The notes: a model not told the origin generated them from the sequence alone. A stretch of DNA of 64,000 nt from Algoriphagus oliviformis (GCF_017254915.1 NZ_JAFKCT010000010.1:160702-224701), one strand, 5' to 3'; shown: positions 15,880 to 25,207, counted from the stretch's first letter. A program made the numbers and translations.

Positions 15880-16173
15880 CAAAGTGCAAAATTCCAGTGG
15901 TGAAATGCATAAATAGCTACACAAAAGTATAGCTAATTTTAAGTTCTACAAATACTTTGCCATAAAACAAATCGTGAATAGAGGCTAAATCGCCTGCCCG
16001 CTTTTTTCCTCCCTTCTAATATACCAAAAAAACGAAGGTGTTTGGGCGGAATTTCGATACTTGCTCTCGGAAAAAAGAGAATGGGCATCGGAAAAAATCT
16101 GTCTTGAAGTAGTTCCAAGTTTTTGCCGAAGTCAGTCGAGCGACAATTCCGTTTCTGAGGCGCAGGGAAAAGG
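15880..16173. other. Intergenic region, nothing recognised
   Basis: About 290 bases upstream of the minus-strand response regulator and downstream of the minus-strand DUF4136 gene. No gene, RNA or clear terminator was found. Short open frames here lack protein-like features. Confidence 0.4.
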
Positions 16174-16773
16174 TTATTTTCCGGCTGCCTGGTTTTGGTT
16201 TAGGAAGGAGTTGAGCACGGAGTCAAGTGTCTTTCTGACCTTTTTTTCCTTGTATTTTGGACTGCTTACCTCGGTCACCCCGGTGAGGGTCATCAGAAAC
16301 TTGTCTCGAGCGGGGTCAATGAAGTCCACGATGACTTGCAGAAGCTCATAGCTGCTGGTGGTGACTCTGGGCATGTTGTAGGGATTGTACATCCAAGGGT
16401 CGTACACCCGATAGCCCCAGTAGGGATAGGGGTTGGGATTGTTGACGGTTTCGCGCTGTCGTGGATCTTCGTTGGAATTGTAGCGGATCACCAGATCCGG
16501 TTGCTTGGCATCGTACACCATGCCTGCTTCTTCCAATGTTTCCTGCATCTGAATCTGCACCATTTCATCCAAGAATTGGGAAGAAAAGCCTCTCATCCCC
16601 AGTTCCTTGTTGACAATCACAAAGGTCTGGTAGGGCCGAGCCATGGGGATCTCTGTGTTTTCCTTGAATATTTCTATCGAGCTGCAGGATGCTAACATCA
16701 AGACGAAGCAGACCAGGAGCAGAGGATGGATTTTCTTTGTCAATTGTGGGCGATTTGGGGTTTTGGCACTCAT
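16174..16773 (-). CDS. DUF4136-type lipoprotein
   Basis: The 199-aa protein has a lipoprotein signal peptide (LLLVCFVLMLASC, Cys about residue 30). A DUF4136-like domain follows: YQTFVIVN, MVQIQMQETLEEAGM, DLVIRYNS, and YELLQVIVDFIDPARDKFLM, ending with a helix (VRKTLDSVLNSFL). A Pro/Tyr/Asn-rich insertion (NNPNPYPYWGYRVYDPW) sits in the middle, as is common in these proteins. It is probably an outer-membrane lipoprotein of unknown role. The gene is divergent from the dCMP deaminase. Confidence 0.82.
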   Translation of the reverse strand: MSAKTPNRPQLTKKIHPLLLVCFVLMLASCSSIEIFKENTEIPMARPYQTFVIVNKELGMRGFSSQFLDEMVQIQMQETLEEAGMVYDAKQPDLVIRYNSNEDPRQRETVNNPNPYPYWGYRVYDPWMYNPYNMPRVTTSSYELLQVIVDFIDPARDKFLMTLTGVTEVSSPKYKEKKVRKTLDSVLNSFLNQNQAAGK

Positions 16774-16858
16774 AAGCTTAATGAAGATAGTTTTTCTTCC
16801 TTAACGGAAAAAGCAAAGCCTTTATTCGGAAATCTTTCCCGACAAAGGGCAGGATTGT

Positions 16859-16866
16859 TATTTTTG
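16859..16866 (+). promoter_or_regulatory. Candidate -7 box of the dCMP deaminase gene
   Basis: TATTTTTG (TAnnTTTG) lies 14 nt before the ATG at 16881, so the transcript would have a very short leader. No good TTG lies at the expected distance upstream. Confidence 0.35.
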
Positions 16867-16880
16867 CCAAATTGATTTTC

Positions 16881-17363
16881 ATGAGCAGACCTGATTTTGA
16901 CGATATTTTCATGGAATTGGCGGTGAATCTGGCCAAGCGCTCCCACTGCATCAAAAAGCACGTAGGGGCGGTTTTGACCAAGGAAACCCGCATCATTTCT
17001 ATCGGCTACAATGGGCCTCCTGCCGGTACGCACAACTGTGACTTGGAGTTTCCGGAGTCGGGCTGTGCCCGCGACAGTAAGGGGAGCTGCTCCCTGGCGC
17101 TTCATGCCGAGCAAAACGCCATCCTCTATGCGGTGAAAAACAATACCTCGGTAGAAGGATCGACGCTGTACGTCACGCTTTCTCCCTGCCTGGCCTGTTC
17201 GAGAATTATCTTTTCCATGGGGATTTCCAAGGTCGTCTACCTCTTTTCCTATGCGGAGTACAAAGGCATAGGAAGCGACGAGGGCGTGGATTTTCTGAGG
17301 AAATTTGGGGTGGAAGTAGAGAAATACTCCAAGGAACTCGAAGTGCAGGATCAGCTGATCTAA
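16881..17363 (+). CDS. Deoxycytidylate (dCMP) deaminase family protein
   Basis: The 160-aa protein starts at ATG 16881 (MSRPDFDDIFMELA). It contains the zinc-deaminase motifs HAEQNA (His75 ligand, Glu77 proton shuttle) and SPCLAC (Cys103 and Cys106 ligands). The extra segment AGTHNCDLEFPESGCARDSKGSC is typical of dCMP deaminases, which convert dCMP to dUMP for dTTP synthesis. The stop codon overlaps the stop of the convergent murB gene. Confidence 0.9.
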   Translation: MSRPDFDDIFMELAVNLAKRSHCIKKHVGAVLTKETRIISIGYNGPPAGTHNCDLEFPESGCARDSKGSCSLALHAEQNAILYAVKNNTSVEGSTLYVTLSPCLACSRIIFSMGISKVVYLFSYAEYKGIGSDEGVDFLRKFGVEVEKYSKELEVQDQLI

Positions 17364-18373
17364 ATGAAATTCACCTCGGGATGGAGCTCTATTCCGAACT
17401 TCTCCCGGATTGACTGTCTGATTTTTTGGGACAAGGCCTCGATCTCTGTCCCTTTGCCTTTCCCATAGTTGACCAAAACCAAGGCCTGCTTGCCATGGAC
17501 GCCGACTTCGCCGGTGCGTTGGCCTTTCCAGCCCGCTTGCTCAATGAGCCAGCCAGCGGGTACTTTCACTCCGGATTCATTGGGGTAGCCGGGGATCTGG
17601 GGATATTGCTGTTTTAAGGATTCAAATTCCTCATTTGAAATCGTAGGGTTTTTGAAAAACGAGCCCGCATTGCCGATTTCCTTTGGGTCGGGAAGTTTGG
17701 ATTGTCGGATTTCGATGACGGCTTGACTGATCGCAGCGATGCTGAGCTCAGTCACGCCTTTGGCCTTCAAAACATCTTGGATCGCGCCATACTCGATGTG
17801 AAACTCTGGATGCTTTTTCAACCTGAATGTGACCGAACAGATGATGTATTGATCTTTCAGCACGTTTTTGAAAACGCTCTCCCGATAGCCGAAGCTGCAG
17901 GCGGCCGCGTCGAACGTCTCCATTTCCAGGGTGTTTCGGTTGAGCGCTTCCAGGCTTTCGAAGATCTCCTTGATCTCCACGCCATAGGCGCCGATATTTT
18001 GCATGGGGGATGCGCCCACCGTGCCGGGAATAAGGGAAAGGTTTTCGACACCGGCCCAGTTTTGGGCGATCGCGTGGGAAACCCAATCCTGCCATACCTC
18101 GCCTGCGCCTACTTTGACCCAGATATGGTCTTGGTCTTCCCCAACTGGCTGGATTCCTTTTAGTTCTATCTTGATGACCAGGCCCTCAAAATCGCCGCGT
18201 AGGAGCAAGTTGCTGCCTCCGCCCAAGATCAACACTTCCGTAGCCCTTTCGCTCGCCCAAGTAAGCGCCTTTTTCAGATCCTCGACAGTGCCAATTGCGG
18301 TAAAAAAACGCGCTTTTTGGTCAAATCCGAATGTGTTGAGGGACTTTAGGGAAATGTTTTCTTGTATCTTCAT
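17360..18373 (-). CDS. murB: UDP-N-acetylenolpyruvoylglucosamine reductase
   Basis: The protein has 337 aa when started at ATG 18373 (MKIQENISLKSLNTFG); the frame extends upstream but with no domain. It is a type-I (E. coli-like) MurB, reducing the enolpyruvyl group with NADPH and FAD to give UDP-MurNAc in peptidoglycan synthesis. Visible landmarks are the FAD loop LILGGGSNLLL, the flavin motif IPGTVGASPMQNIGAYG, YRESVFK, the proton-donor Ser in GNAGSFFKNP, and the conserved Glu in the terminal HPEVNFI. It has a separate divergent start from the desuccinylase-like gene. Confidence 0.95.
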   Translation of the reverse strand: MKIQENISLKSLNTFGFDQKARFFTAIGTVEDLKKALTWASERATEVLILGGGSNLLLRGDFEGLVIKIELKGIQPVGEDQDHIWVKVGAGEVWQDWVSHAIAQNWAGVENLSLIPGTVGASPMQNIGAYGVEIKEIFESLEALNRNTLEMETFDAAACSFGYRESVFKNVLKDQYIICSVTFRLKKHPEFHIEYGAIQDVLKAKGVTELSIAAISQAVIEIRQSKLPDPKEIGNAGSFFKNPTISNEEFESLKQQYPQIPGYPNESGVKVPAGWLIEQAGWKGQRTGEVGVHGKQALVLVNYGKGKGTEIEALSQKIRQSIREKFGIELHPEVNFI

Positions 18374-18451
18374 GAGCCTTGGCTTGTCCTGCGAAATAAG
18401 CAAGATTTTGAGCCAAAGTGAAATGAATCCCCATTCTGCCAGCCCCATTTC

Positions 18452-19396
18452 ATGAAAGAAGTCCAGATCAACGGCGTTCGAGTCCGACCCGGCCAGTCAG
18501 TCAACATCGAATTGCCCATTGCCAAGCTGCCTACTCACACACTCATTGACCTGCCCATATTCATCCGCTCTTCCAAAAACGAGGGCCCTGTGGTGCTGAT
18601 TTCCGGAGGCGTACACGGGGATGAGATCAACGGGGTCGTCACCGCCAAGAAGCTGCTGGAGGAGTTTGACCAGGGACTGGAGCTTCAAAAAGGGACGCTG
18701 ATTATCATCCCGCTCGTCAATATCTACGGCTTTCTCTCCAACAGCCGGACTTTCCCGGACGGAAGAGATCTAAACCGCAGCTTCCCGGGTAGCAAAAAAG
18801 GCTCTCTGGCTTCCCGCATCGCCTATATCCTGAACGAGGAGATCATCCCGCAGATCGACTTTGGAATAGATTTCCACACCGGGGGGCGCATGCTTTCCAA
18901 CCATCCCCAAATTCGGGTAGACTTCAAGGACAAAGTGGGCTTGGAACTGGCCAAAGCTTTTGGGACCCACTTCGTGGTCAATTCCAAGCACATCGAAAAG
19001 TCCTTTCGCAAAACGGCCTACAAGGCTCGGAAACACCTTTTGGTCTTTGAAGGTGGGGAATCGATGCGGCTCGACAGCTACGCCATAGAGGAGGGGATCA
19101 GCGGCACCAAACGTCTTCTGAACCATTTGGAAATGATCGATTCGCCCCAGTTGCCACAGGAAACCATTGTGCTGAAGGAAAGCCAATGGACTAGGGCCAA
19201 AGCCTCGGGGATTTTTTACTCCTCGGTGAGGCTTGGGGATTCGGTGAAAAAGGGACAGATCGTCGCGAGGATTTCCGACCCCTATGGCCAAGTGATCGTT
19301 CCGGTCAAAGCCACGACCAATGGCCATGTGATCGGCGTGAACAACAATCCCGTGATCAACGTGGGTGACGCCATCCTGCACATCGGAAAGGAATAA
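18452..19396 (+). CDS. Succinylglutamate desuccinylase/aspartoacylase-family zinc hydrolase
   Basis: The 314-aa protein has an M14-like AstE/AspA domain: GGVHGDEING carries zinc ligands His55 and Glu58, RDLNRSFPG is the substrate loop, and DFHTGG carries the third ligand His142. A C-terminal beta-barrel part follows (GDSVKKGQIVARI, ending INVGDAILHIG), similar to lipoyl-like folds. Members cleave N-acyl amino acids or small amides. In Bacteroidota they often neighbour rimK-type ligases, but none is here, so the substrate is open. Confidence 0.85.
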   Translation: MKEVQINGVRVRPGQSVNIELPIAKLPTHTLIDLPIFIRSSKNEGPVVLISGGVHGDEINGVVTAKKLLEEFDQGLELQKGTLIIIPLVNIYGFLSNSRTFPDGRDLNRSFPGSKKGSLASRIAYILNEEIIPQIDFGIDFHTGGRMLSNHPQIRVDFKDKVGLELAKAFGTHFVVNSKHIEKSFRKTAYKARKHLLVFEGGESMRLDSYAIEEGISGTKRLLNHLEMIDSPQLPQETIVLKESQWTRAKASGIFYSSVRLGDSVKKGQIVARISDPYGQVIVPVKATTNGHVIGVNNNPVINVGDAILHIGKE

Positions 19397-19398
19397 TT

Positions 19399-19430
19399 GG
19401 TCAACGGTCGACATTACACGGTCAACAGTC
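19399..19430. repeat. Short direct repeat GGTCAACnGTC
   Basis: Two copies of an 11-bp unit (19399-19409 and 19420-19430, one mismatch) just after the desuccinylase-like gene. Its role is unknown. Confidence 0.4.
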
Positions 19431-19484
19431 CGTCCGGGGGAGTTTTCTGAGTGGCTTGTCTTTAGACAGACTGGATGTAAATTC

Positions 19485-19512
19485 AAAAAGCACCGCTTTG
19501 ACGGTGCTTTTT
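19485..19512. terminator. Bidirectional terminator
   Basis: A perfect 11-bp stem (AAAAAGCACCG / CGGTGCTTTTT) with a 6-nt loop lies between the converging desuccinylase-like and phosphoglucomutase genes. Confidence 0.9.
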
Positions 19513-19535
19513 GTTTGCAGGAGAAAAACCTCAGC

Positions 19536-21266
19536 TTAGCTGAAGTAGTTTTTCAGTCCTTCCAGTCTTTCCACCAGCGTCGCCTCGACCTTTCTATAGT
19601 CCGAGGGGGAAGCCAAGGGAGCGTTGACAGAGAAGTAGTATTTGATCTTTGGCTCGGTGCCGGAGGGCCTTGCGGAGATTTTGCTGCCATCCGCGAGGTA
19701 AAACTGCATCACGTTGGACTTGTCCATGTCGAGCTTTTCGACTTTGCCGCTCTTTACGTGGGTGATCGTGGAGTTTTTGACATCCACTACGCGCTCCACA
19801 TCGACGCCGTTCATTTGGGAAGGAGGGTTGCTTCTGAACCCATTCATCAGGGCCTGAATCTGTTCCGCACCGTCTTTTCCCTTTTTGGTCACGGAGATCA
19901 GCGACTCCTTGTAGAACCCAAATTTGGAGTAAATCTCCGCCATCAGGTCAACCACTGTCATTCCCTTGGTTTTGTAGTAGGCCACCAGCTCCGCGAAAAT
20001 AGCCGCGGCGCTCACTGCGTCCTTGTCACGCACGAAGTCGCCGACCAGATAGCCGTAGGATTCCTCTCCACCGCCGACAAAGGTCGCCTTGCCTTCCAAG
20101 TCGCGGATGACGGCCGCGATGTTTTTGAATCCGGTCAGGACGTTGTAGCAGGGCACTCCAAAGCCGGCCGCGATGGTATTGATCAGCTCCGTGGTCACGA
20201 TGGTGTTGACCATGAACTGGTTGCCATCCAGCTTGCCAGCTTCCTTCCATTTGTTCAGCAGGTAATAGCTGATCATGGCGCCGGTCTGGTTGCCGTTGAG
20301 CAGTTCGTATTCGCCTTTTTCGTTGGGAATCACGGCGGCATAGCGGTCTCCGTCCGGATCACAGGCGAGCACCAGTTCGGCATTCACCTTTTGGCCCAAG
20401 GCTACGGCGAGTGTGAGGGCTTCCGCTTCTTCTGGGTTGGGATAAATGACGGTTGGGAAGTTGCCATCTGGCTCGGCCTGCTCCTTGACGATGTGCACGT
20501 TTTCAAAACCAAAGGCTTTCAGAGCGGCAGGGACCATCTTTCCGGATGCCCCGTGGATGGGAGAGAATACGATCGGCATGGACTTTTGCGCCTGGATCGC
20601 ATCTGGAGAGAGGCTGAGGCCTTTGACGAGATCCAGGTAGATTTTGTCAAAATCATCCTCGATATACTCCAGCAGATTGTCGTTTTTGTTCCAGTTGACC
20701 TGGTCAAAGGAAGTGATTTTCTGCACTTCCTTGATGATGTTGGTATCGTGGGGGGCGACGACCTGTGCTCCATCTTCCCAATAGGCCTTGTAGCCGTTGT
20801 ACTCTTTGGGATTGTGGGAGGCGGTGATCATCACGCCGCTTTTGCAGCCGAAGTGGCGTACTGCGAAAGAAAGCATCGGGGTAGGCCTCATTTCACGGAA
20901 ATAGAGCACTTTGATGCCGTTGGCAGTGAAGACATCCGCGGTGGTTTTGGCAAAAAGCGTGTTGTTGATCCGGCAGTCGTGGGTGATCACTACCTTGATT
21001 TCCTCCCCTGGAAAAGACTTGAGCAGGTAGTTGGCCAGTCCCTGCGTGGCCATGCCGACGGTGTAGACGTTCATTCTGTTTGAACCTACCCCCATTAGTC
21101 CCCTCAGGCCGCCCGTACCAAACTCCAAGTCCTGATAGAAAGAATCGACCAGTTCTGTGGGGTTGTCGTTGATTAGTTTTTTGATCGATGCTTTGGTGTC
21201 GGCATCCACATTTCCGTCCAGCCAGCTTTGGGCCTTGCCTAGGATTGCAGGGTCAATAGAACTCAT
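19536..21266 (-). CDS. Phospho-sugar mutase (phosphoglucomutase/phosphomannomutase)
   Basis: The 576-aa protein has the four-domain alpha-D-phosphohexomutase layout of the PGM2-like group. FGTGGLRG lies near the N-terminus, the phosphoserine loop TASHNPKEYNG has Ser150, the metal loop is DPDGDRY (about residue 307), the sugar-binding loop is GGGEESYG, and the C-terminal phosphate loop is RPSGTEPKIKYY. It interconverts glucose-1- and glucose-6-phosphate (or the mannose equivalents), linking sugar breakdown to cell-surface polysaccharide precursors. It is a single gene ending at a shared terminator. Confidence 0.93.
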   Translation of the reverse strand: MSSIDPAILGKAQSWLDGNVDADTKASIKKLINDNPTELVDSFYQDLEFGTGGLRGLMGVGSNRMNVYTVGMATQGLANYLLKSFPGEEIKVVITHDCRINNTLFAKTTADVFTANGIKVLYFREMRPTPMLSFAVRHFGCKSGVMITASHNPKEYNGYKAYWEDGAQVVAPHDTNIIKEVQKITSFDQVNWNKNDNLLEYIEDDFDKIYLDLVKGLSLSPDAIQAQKSMPIVFSPIHGASGKMVPAALKAFGFENVHIVKEQAEPDGNFPTVIYPNPEEAEALTLAVALGQKVNAELVLACDPDGDRYAAVIPNEKGEYELLNGNQTGAMISYYLLNKWKEAGKLDGNQFMVNTIVTTELINTIAAGFGVPCYNVLTGFKNIAAVIRDLEGKATFVGGGEESYGYLVGDFVRDKDAVSAAAIFAELVAYYKTKGMTVVDLMAEIYSKFGFYKESLISVTKKGKDGAEQIQALMNGFRSNPPSQMNGVDVERVVDVKNSTITHVKSGKVEKLDMDKSNVMQFYLADGSKISARPSGTEPKIKYYFSVNAPLASPSDYRKVEATLVERLEGLKNYFS

Positions 21267-21525
21267 TTCGTTTAAAAATTTCAGTGTGGTTCTAAGATAT
21301 ATAAAATGTCAAAAAATGCCATCTCGTCCATTCAATGATCTCCAACAATTTCAGCAGCTGCAGGGTGGTTCATTTTGTTTTGTGTTGATAATGATCTACT
21401 TGGCTCAGAGGCTGATTTCTGTCTTTTTGTGAAAACCGGAATCGGAGAAAACCGATTCTTTAAATCCGTTTGTTCTTTGGTTTCATTTTCAATAAGTTCA
21501 GGCAATCACATTTCAGACTTTATCT

Positions 21526-23340
21526 ATGAGAGCAATTTTCTTTTTTGCGCTGCTAGCCCTCAGCTTCAGCGGTTTTTCACAAACCATGCTTAAAACACCC
21601 TGGGCGGAGGAGCTCAATCCAGACGCACCCCTGCCGGAATACCCACGCCCACAGCTCGTGAGGGAAGCCTGGCAAAACCTCAACGGCCAGTGGGATTTTG
21701 CCATTTTGCCCAAAGGAAGCAGTCCGGAGACTGGCTTCGCCGGAAAGATCACCGTGCCATTTGCCGTGGAATCCCTGCTCTCCGGAGTACAGAAGACCGT
21801 CGGCCCTGACAACGAGCTCTGGTATGAGCGCAGCTTTGACCTGGGTGTGGATAGAAAGGGAAAGCGGGTGATGCTCCACTTCGGCGCCGTGGACTGGGAA
21901 GCGGAAGTCTGGGTCAACGACAAACAGGTAGGTAAGCATCAGGGAGGTTTCGATGCCTTCGCCTTTGACATCACCGAATTTTTGGCCAAAGGGAAATCCC
22001 AGAAAATCCGCGTTCGCGTATGGGATCCCAGCGACTCCGGCCCCCAGCCTCGCGGCAAGCAGGTGAAAGATCCGAAGGGAATCTGGTACACGCCCGTGAC
22101 GGGCATTTGGCAAACCGTATGGCTAGAGGCTGTGCCCGAATCCTACATTGCCTCCAGCTACTCCAATACGGACTGGGAAAATTCAAGCCAGATCTTTTAC
22201 CCCGAAATCAAAAACGCCCAAGCCGGCCAGGAAGTGGAGGTCAGCCTGATGGAGGCCGGCCAGGTTCTGGCTTCCTTCAAAGCCGCAGCCAATCAGCCCG
22301 CTCCGGTGAAAATCTCCAATCCCAAGGCTTGGTCCCCGGATTCGCCCACCCTCTATGAGGTTTCGATCAAGCTCTTTCAGGGAAAAAAACTGATCGAAGA
22401 GGTCAAGTCCTATGCTGCCTACCGCGACATCCGCATGGCAAAAGGAGCGGATGGACACCAGCGCATGTTCCTAAACGGAAAAGCACTCTTCCAATACGGT
22501 CCCTTGGACCAAGGCTGGTGGCCTGACGGGCTCTACACCGCACCTACGGACGAAGCCCTGCTTTTCGACATCGTGAAGACCAAGGAGATGGGCTTCAACA
22601 TGATCCGAAAACACGTAAAAGTCGAGCCTGCCCGCTGGTATTACCACGCAGACAAGCTCGGGATGCTGGTGTGGCAGGACATGCCGAGTGGCGACATGGG
22701 CAATCGATGGGAGGTGCGCCCCGGCATCATCCGAGAGGGCATGAATAAGGCACGTACGCCGGAGTCCGAGGAAATCTTCAAGACCGAGTGGGAAGAAATC
22801 ATCAACGAGTTCAAGTTCTTCCCGTCCATCGTGGTGTGGGTGCCGTTTAACGAGGCTTGGGGGCAGTTTAAGACTACGGAAATCGTCCAGCTGACCCGGG
22901 ACTTGGACTCCAGCAGGTTGATCAACAGCGCCAGCGGGGGCAACTTTGAGATGCAGCAGGGATCGACCCTGGTCGGGGACATCATGGATCTACACAACTA
23001 TCCGGATCCGGTCATGCCCGATCCGGCTATTTTTGGGGAAAAGACCGTGCTGGTTCTTGGTGAGTTTGGGGGACTGGGTTTGCCGATCGAGGGACACACC
23101 TGGCAGCTGAAGGACAATTGGGGATATCAGAGCTTCACGACGATGGACGAGCTGAAGGCGCGCTATGCCATCCTGATGGAGGACCTATCGGAGCTTATCC
23201 CACTGGGACTGGCCGCAGCGATCTACACCCAAACCACCGATGTAGAAATCGAAACCAACGGCATCATGACCTACGACCGAAAGATCATCAAGATTCCCGT
23301 AGAGGAACTGAGCAAAATGCACCAGAAGTTGTATAAGTAG
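21526..23340 (+). CDS. Glycoside hydrolase family 2 protein, exported
   Basis: The 604-aa protein has a signal peptide (ALLALSFSGFSQ). It has the GH2 layout: a sugar-binding jelly roll (NLNGQWDFAI, DNELWYERSF, HFGAVDWEAEVWVN), an immunoglobulin-like domain, and a TIM barrel. Catalytic residues are probably the acid/base Glu in WVPFNEAWGQF and the nucleophile Glu in VLGEFGGLG. GH2 enzymes remove beta-galactose, beta-glucuronic acid or beta-mannose. The specificity is not visible, so beta-galactosidase should not be assumed. The terminator hairpin runs into the convergent DUF502 gene. Confidence 0.9.
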   Translation: MRAIFFFALLALSFSGFSQTMLKTPWAEELNPDAPLPEYPRPQLVREAWQNLNGQWDFAILPKGSSPETGFAGKITVPFAVESLLSGVQKTVGPDNELWYERSFDLGVDRKGKRVMLHFGAVDWEAEVWVNDKQVGKHQGGFDAFAFDITEFLAKGKSQKIRVRVWDPSDSGPQPRGKQVKDPKGIWYTPVTGIWQTVWLEAVPESYIASSYSNTDWENSSQIFYPEIKNAQAGQEVEVSLMEAGQVLASFKAAANQPAPVKISNPKAWSPDSPTLYEVSIKLFQGKKLIEEVKSYAAYRDIRMAKGADGHQRMFLNGKALFQYGPLDQGWWPDGLYTAPTDEALLFDIVKTKEMGFNMIRKHVKVEPARWYYHADKLGMLVWQDMPSGDMGNRWEVRPGIIREGMNKARTPESEEIFKTEWEEIINEFKFFPSIVVWVPFNEAWGQFKTTEIVQLTRDLDSSRLINSASGGNFEMQQGSTLVGDIMDLHNYPDPVMPDPAIFGEKTVLVLGEFGGLGLPIEGHTWQLKDNWGYQSFTTMDELKARYAILMEDLSELIPLGLAAAIYTQTTDVEIETNGIMTYDRKIIKIPVEELSKMHQKLYK

Positions 23341-23370
23341 ATTTGGATGGACTAAGGTCTGCTCCTTTGG

Positions 23371-23398
23371 AAGCCTTCCCAGATCACTGGGAAGGCTT
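23371..23398. terminator. Perfect terminator overlapping the end of the DUF502 gene
   Basis: A perfect 12-bp stem (AAGCCTTCCCAG / CTGGGAAGGCTT) with a 4-nt loop and T tract follows the GH2 gene. The loop holds the stop codon of the convergent DUF502 gene, so one arm is coding on the other strand. Confidence 0.9.
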
Positions 23399-23977
23399 TT
23401 TTGTTTGGTTTTCAAAAGCTGCTTTGGCTCCCACGCCTAGACGCTTCATGATCGCCATAATGTCTCCCGGCTTGAGTTTGGAGTGTTTGATTTGGGATTT
23501 TTCGAAAATGACCAAGCTTCCCTCCCAGGAACTCGGTGCGGATGGGATAAACACCATGACCTCGGTGTCGTTGAGCTCCTCGACCAAAAAGCCGATCATC
23601 CAGCCGTCTATCGGCACCAGCACGACTGGATACTCTTTTTCCGAGTCCAGACCCATCTTGGACTCAAAGCTGTTTTTCATCAGCTGATAGCCGGGAAATA
23701 ACATCAGAAAGTTCTCTTCTAGAACCAGAATCAGTTTTTTGGCGAAGCCAAGCCTAGCCAGCCAGCCCGCTCCAAGACAAATCAAGACGAGGAGGATCAC
23801 GCTCAATGCCATCGCGGAAAAGGGGAGCTGAAAGGGGATTTGCTTATTGATGAAGTGGGCGAGTGGAAGGATGAGTTCCACCGCTTTCTTCAGCAGCATG
23901 ATCACGATGACTAGTGGGAGCAGGAAAAAAACACCTCCCTTTACCGTCTGGGAAATAATGGAAATAAAGACTTTCAT
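23384..23977 (-). CDS. DUF502-family membrane protein
   Basis: The protein has 197 aa when started at ATG 23977 (MKVFISIISQTVKGGVFFLLP). The DUF502 pattern is clear: two N-terminal membrane helices (about residues 13-34 and 55-80), then LVLEENFLMLFPGYQLMKNSF, a soluble part with PVVLVPIDGWMIGFLVEE, and the family signature VMVFIPSAPSSWEGSLVIF. The function is unknown. It lies downstream of hpd on the same strand but is separated by a terminator. Its last codons are part of the convergent GH2 terminator. Confidence 0.85.
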   Translation of the reverse strand: MKVFISIISQTVKGGVFFLLPLVIVIMLLKKAVELILPLAHFINKQIPFQLPFSAMALSVILLVLICLGAGWLARLGFAKKLILVLEENFLMLFPGYQLMKNSFESKMGLDSEKEYPVVLVPIDGWMIGFLVEELNDTEVMVFIPSAPSSWEGSLVIFEKSQIKHSKLKPGDIMAIMKRLGVGAKAAFENQTKKPSQ

Positions 23978-24020
23978 AGTGCCTGTTTTGTATGAAAATA
24001 TCTGTTTTCCCCCAGAATGA

Positions 24021-24057
24021 AAACAAAAAAGCCAGAGCAGGAGGTCTGTCTGGCTTT
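24021..24057 (-). terminator. Intrinsic terminator of hpd
   Basis: On the minus strand a 9-bp stem (AAAGCCAGA / TCTGGCTTT) with a 12-nt loop is followed by a T tract, 18 nt past the hpd stop. Confidence 0.8.
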
Positions 24058-24074
24058 GCTTTGGTGAGTCGGAC

Positions 24075-25169
24075 TCAAAGGTTTCCCCGCAGCGCTTGTT
24101 CTCTCTCGATGGCTTCGAAAAGGGCTTTGAAATTCCCTTTGCCGAAGGACTTGGCTCCTTTGCGCTGGATGATCTCAAAGAAGAGGGTAGGGCGATCCTG
24201 TACGGGTTTGGTGAAAATCTGCAGCAGGTAGCCTTCCTCGTCCCGATCCACCAGGATATTTAGGTTTTTGAGCGGCTCGATGTCTTCGTCGATCTGGCCT
24301 ACCCGATCCAGCAGGTCGTCGTAGTAGGAGGCGGGCACCTCGAGGAATTCTACTCCGCGGCTCCTCAGTTCGCTCACGGTATGGCAAATGTCATCCGTCG
24401 CGATGGCCATGTGCTGCACGCCCGGCCCACCATAGAAATCGAGGTACTCCTCGATCTGTGATTTTTTCTTCCCCTCCGCAGGTTCGTTGATCGGGAACTT
24501 GATGTAGCCATTGCCATTGGAGACGACCTTGGACATGAGGGCGGAGTATTCGGTGGAAATATCCTTGTCGTCAAAGGTCAGGAGCAGCTTAAAGCCCATC
24601 ACGTTTTCGTAAAACTCCACCCAGCGGTTCATCGCTCCAAGCTCCACGTTTCCCACACAGTGGTCAATGTATTTCAGTCCGATTCCTTTGCTCGCGAAAT
24701 TGCTTTTTTTGGGCTGAAAGCCAGGAAGGAAGACGCCAGCGTAGTTTTTTCTTTCCACAAACGTGTGGATCGTCTCTCCGTAGGTTTTGATGGAAGCAGT
24801 CTTCACTTCGCCATGGGCATCGCTGAGGACCTGTGGCGGAGCAACGGACTCCGCCCCCCGGGAGGTGGTTTCCTTCCAGGATTTTTCCGCATCATCCACC
24901 CAGAGGGCTAGGACTTTCACGCCGTCCCCGTGACGGAGGATATGCTGGGAGATAGGGTGGTCAGCGCTCAGCGGCGAAGTGAGCACAAGGCGGATCTTGT
25001 CCTGCTTGAGGACGTAGGAGGCGCGGTCACGGACTCCGGTCTCGGGCCCGGCGTAGGCGATGAGCTCATATCCGAAGGCGTATTGATAGTAGAGCGCGCT
25101 TTGCTTGGCATTGCCGACGTAGAGCTCCACGTAGTCTGTCCCGTTGAGGGGGAGGAAATCTTGGGTCAT
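24075..25169 (-). CDS. hppD: 4-hydroxyphenylpyruvate dioxygenase
   Basis: The 364-aa protein has two vicinal-oxygen-chelate domains. Iron ligands are all present: His170 (YIDHCVGN), His253 (GVQHMAIATDD) and Glu332 (LFFEIIQRKG). The C-terminal helix GNFKALFEAIEREQ is typical of HPPD and distinguishes it from hydroxymandelate synthase. It converts 4-hydroxyphenylpyruvate to homogentisate in tyrosine breakdown. Homogentisate dioxygenase, often adjacent in Bacteroidota, is not in this window. A TAnnTTTG box lies 30 nt upstream of the ATG. Confidence 0.95.
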   Translation of the reverse strand: MTQDFLPLNGTDYVELYVGNAKQSALYYQYAFGYELIAYAGPETGVRDRASYVLKQDKIRLVLTSPLSADHPISQHILRHGDGVKVLALWVDDAEKSWKETTSRGAESVAPPQVLSDAHGEVKTASIKTYGETIHTFVERKNYAGVFLPGFQPKKSNFASKGIGLKYIDHCVGNVELGAMNRWVEFYENVMGFKLLLTFDDKDISTEYSALMSKVVSNGNGYIKFPINEPAEGKKKSQIEEYLDFYGGPGVQHMAIATDDICHTVSELRSRGVEFLEVPASYYDDLLDRVGQIDEDIEPLKNLNILVDRDEEGYLLQIFTKPVQDRPTLFFEIIQRKGAKSFGKGNFKALFEAIEREQALRGNL

Positions 25170-25199
25170 GATCAGTTAAATTTGGGTTTGGGTACTTCC

Positions 25200-25207
25200 C
25201 AAAGTTA
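25200..25207 (-). promoter_or_regulatory. Candidate -7 box of hpd
   Basis: On the minus strand TAACTTTG matches TAnnTTTG about 30 nt before the hpd start. No TTG at ideal spacing was found. Confidence 0.35.

Noticed and set aside
19365..21083. 572-codon open frame on the plus strand
   Set aside because: It is antisense to the phosphoglucomutase gene over nearly its full length and has no domain; the opposite strand has full catalytic motifs.
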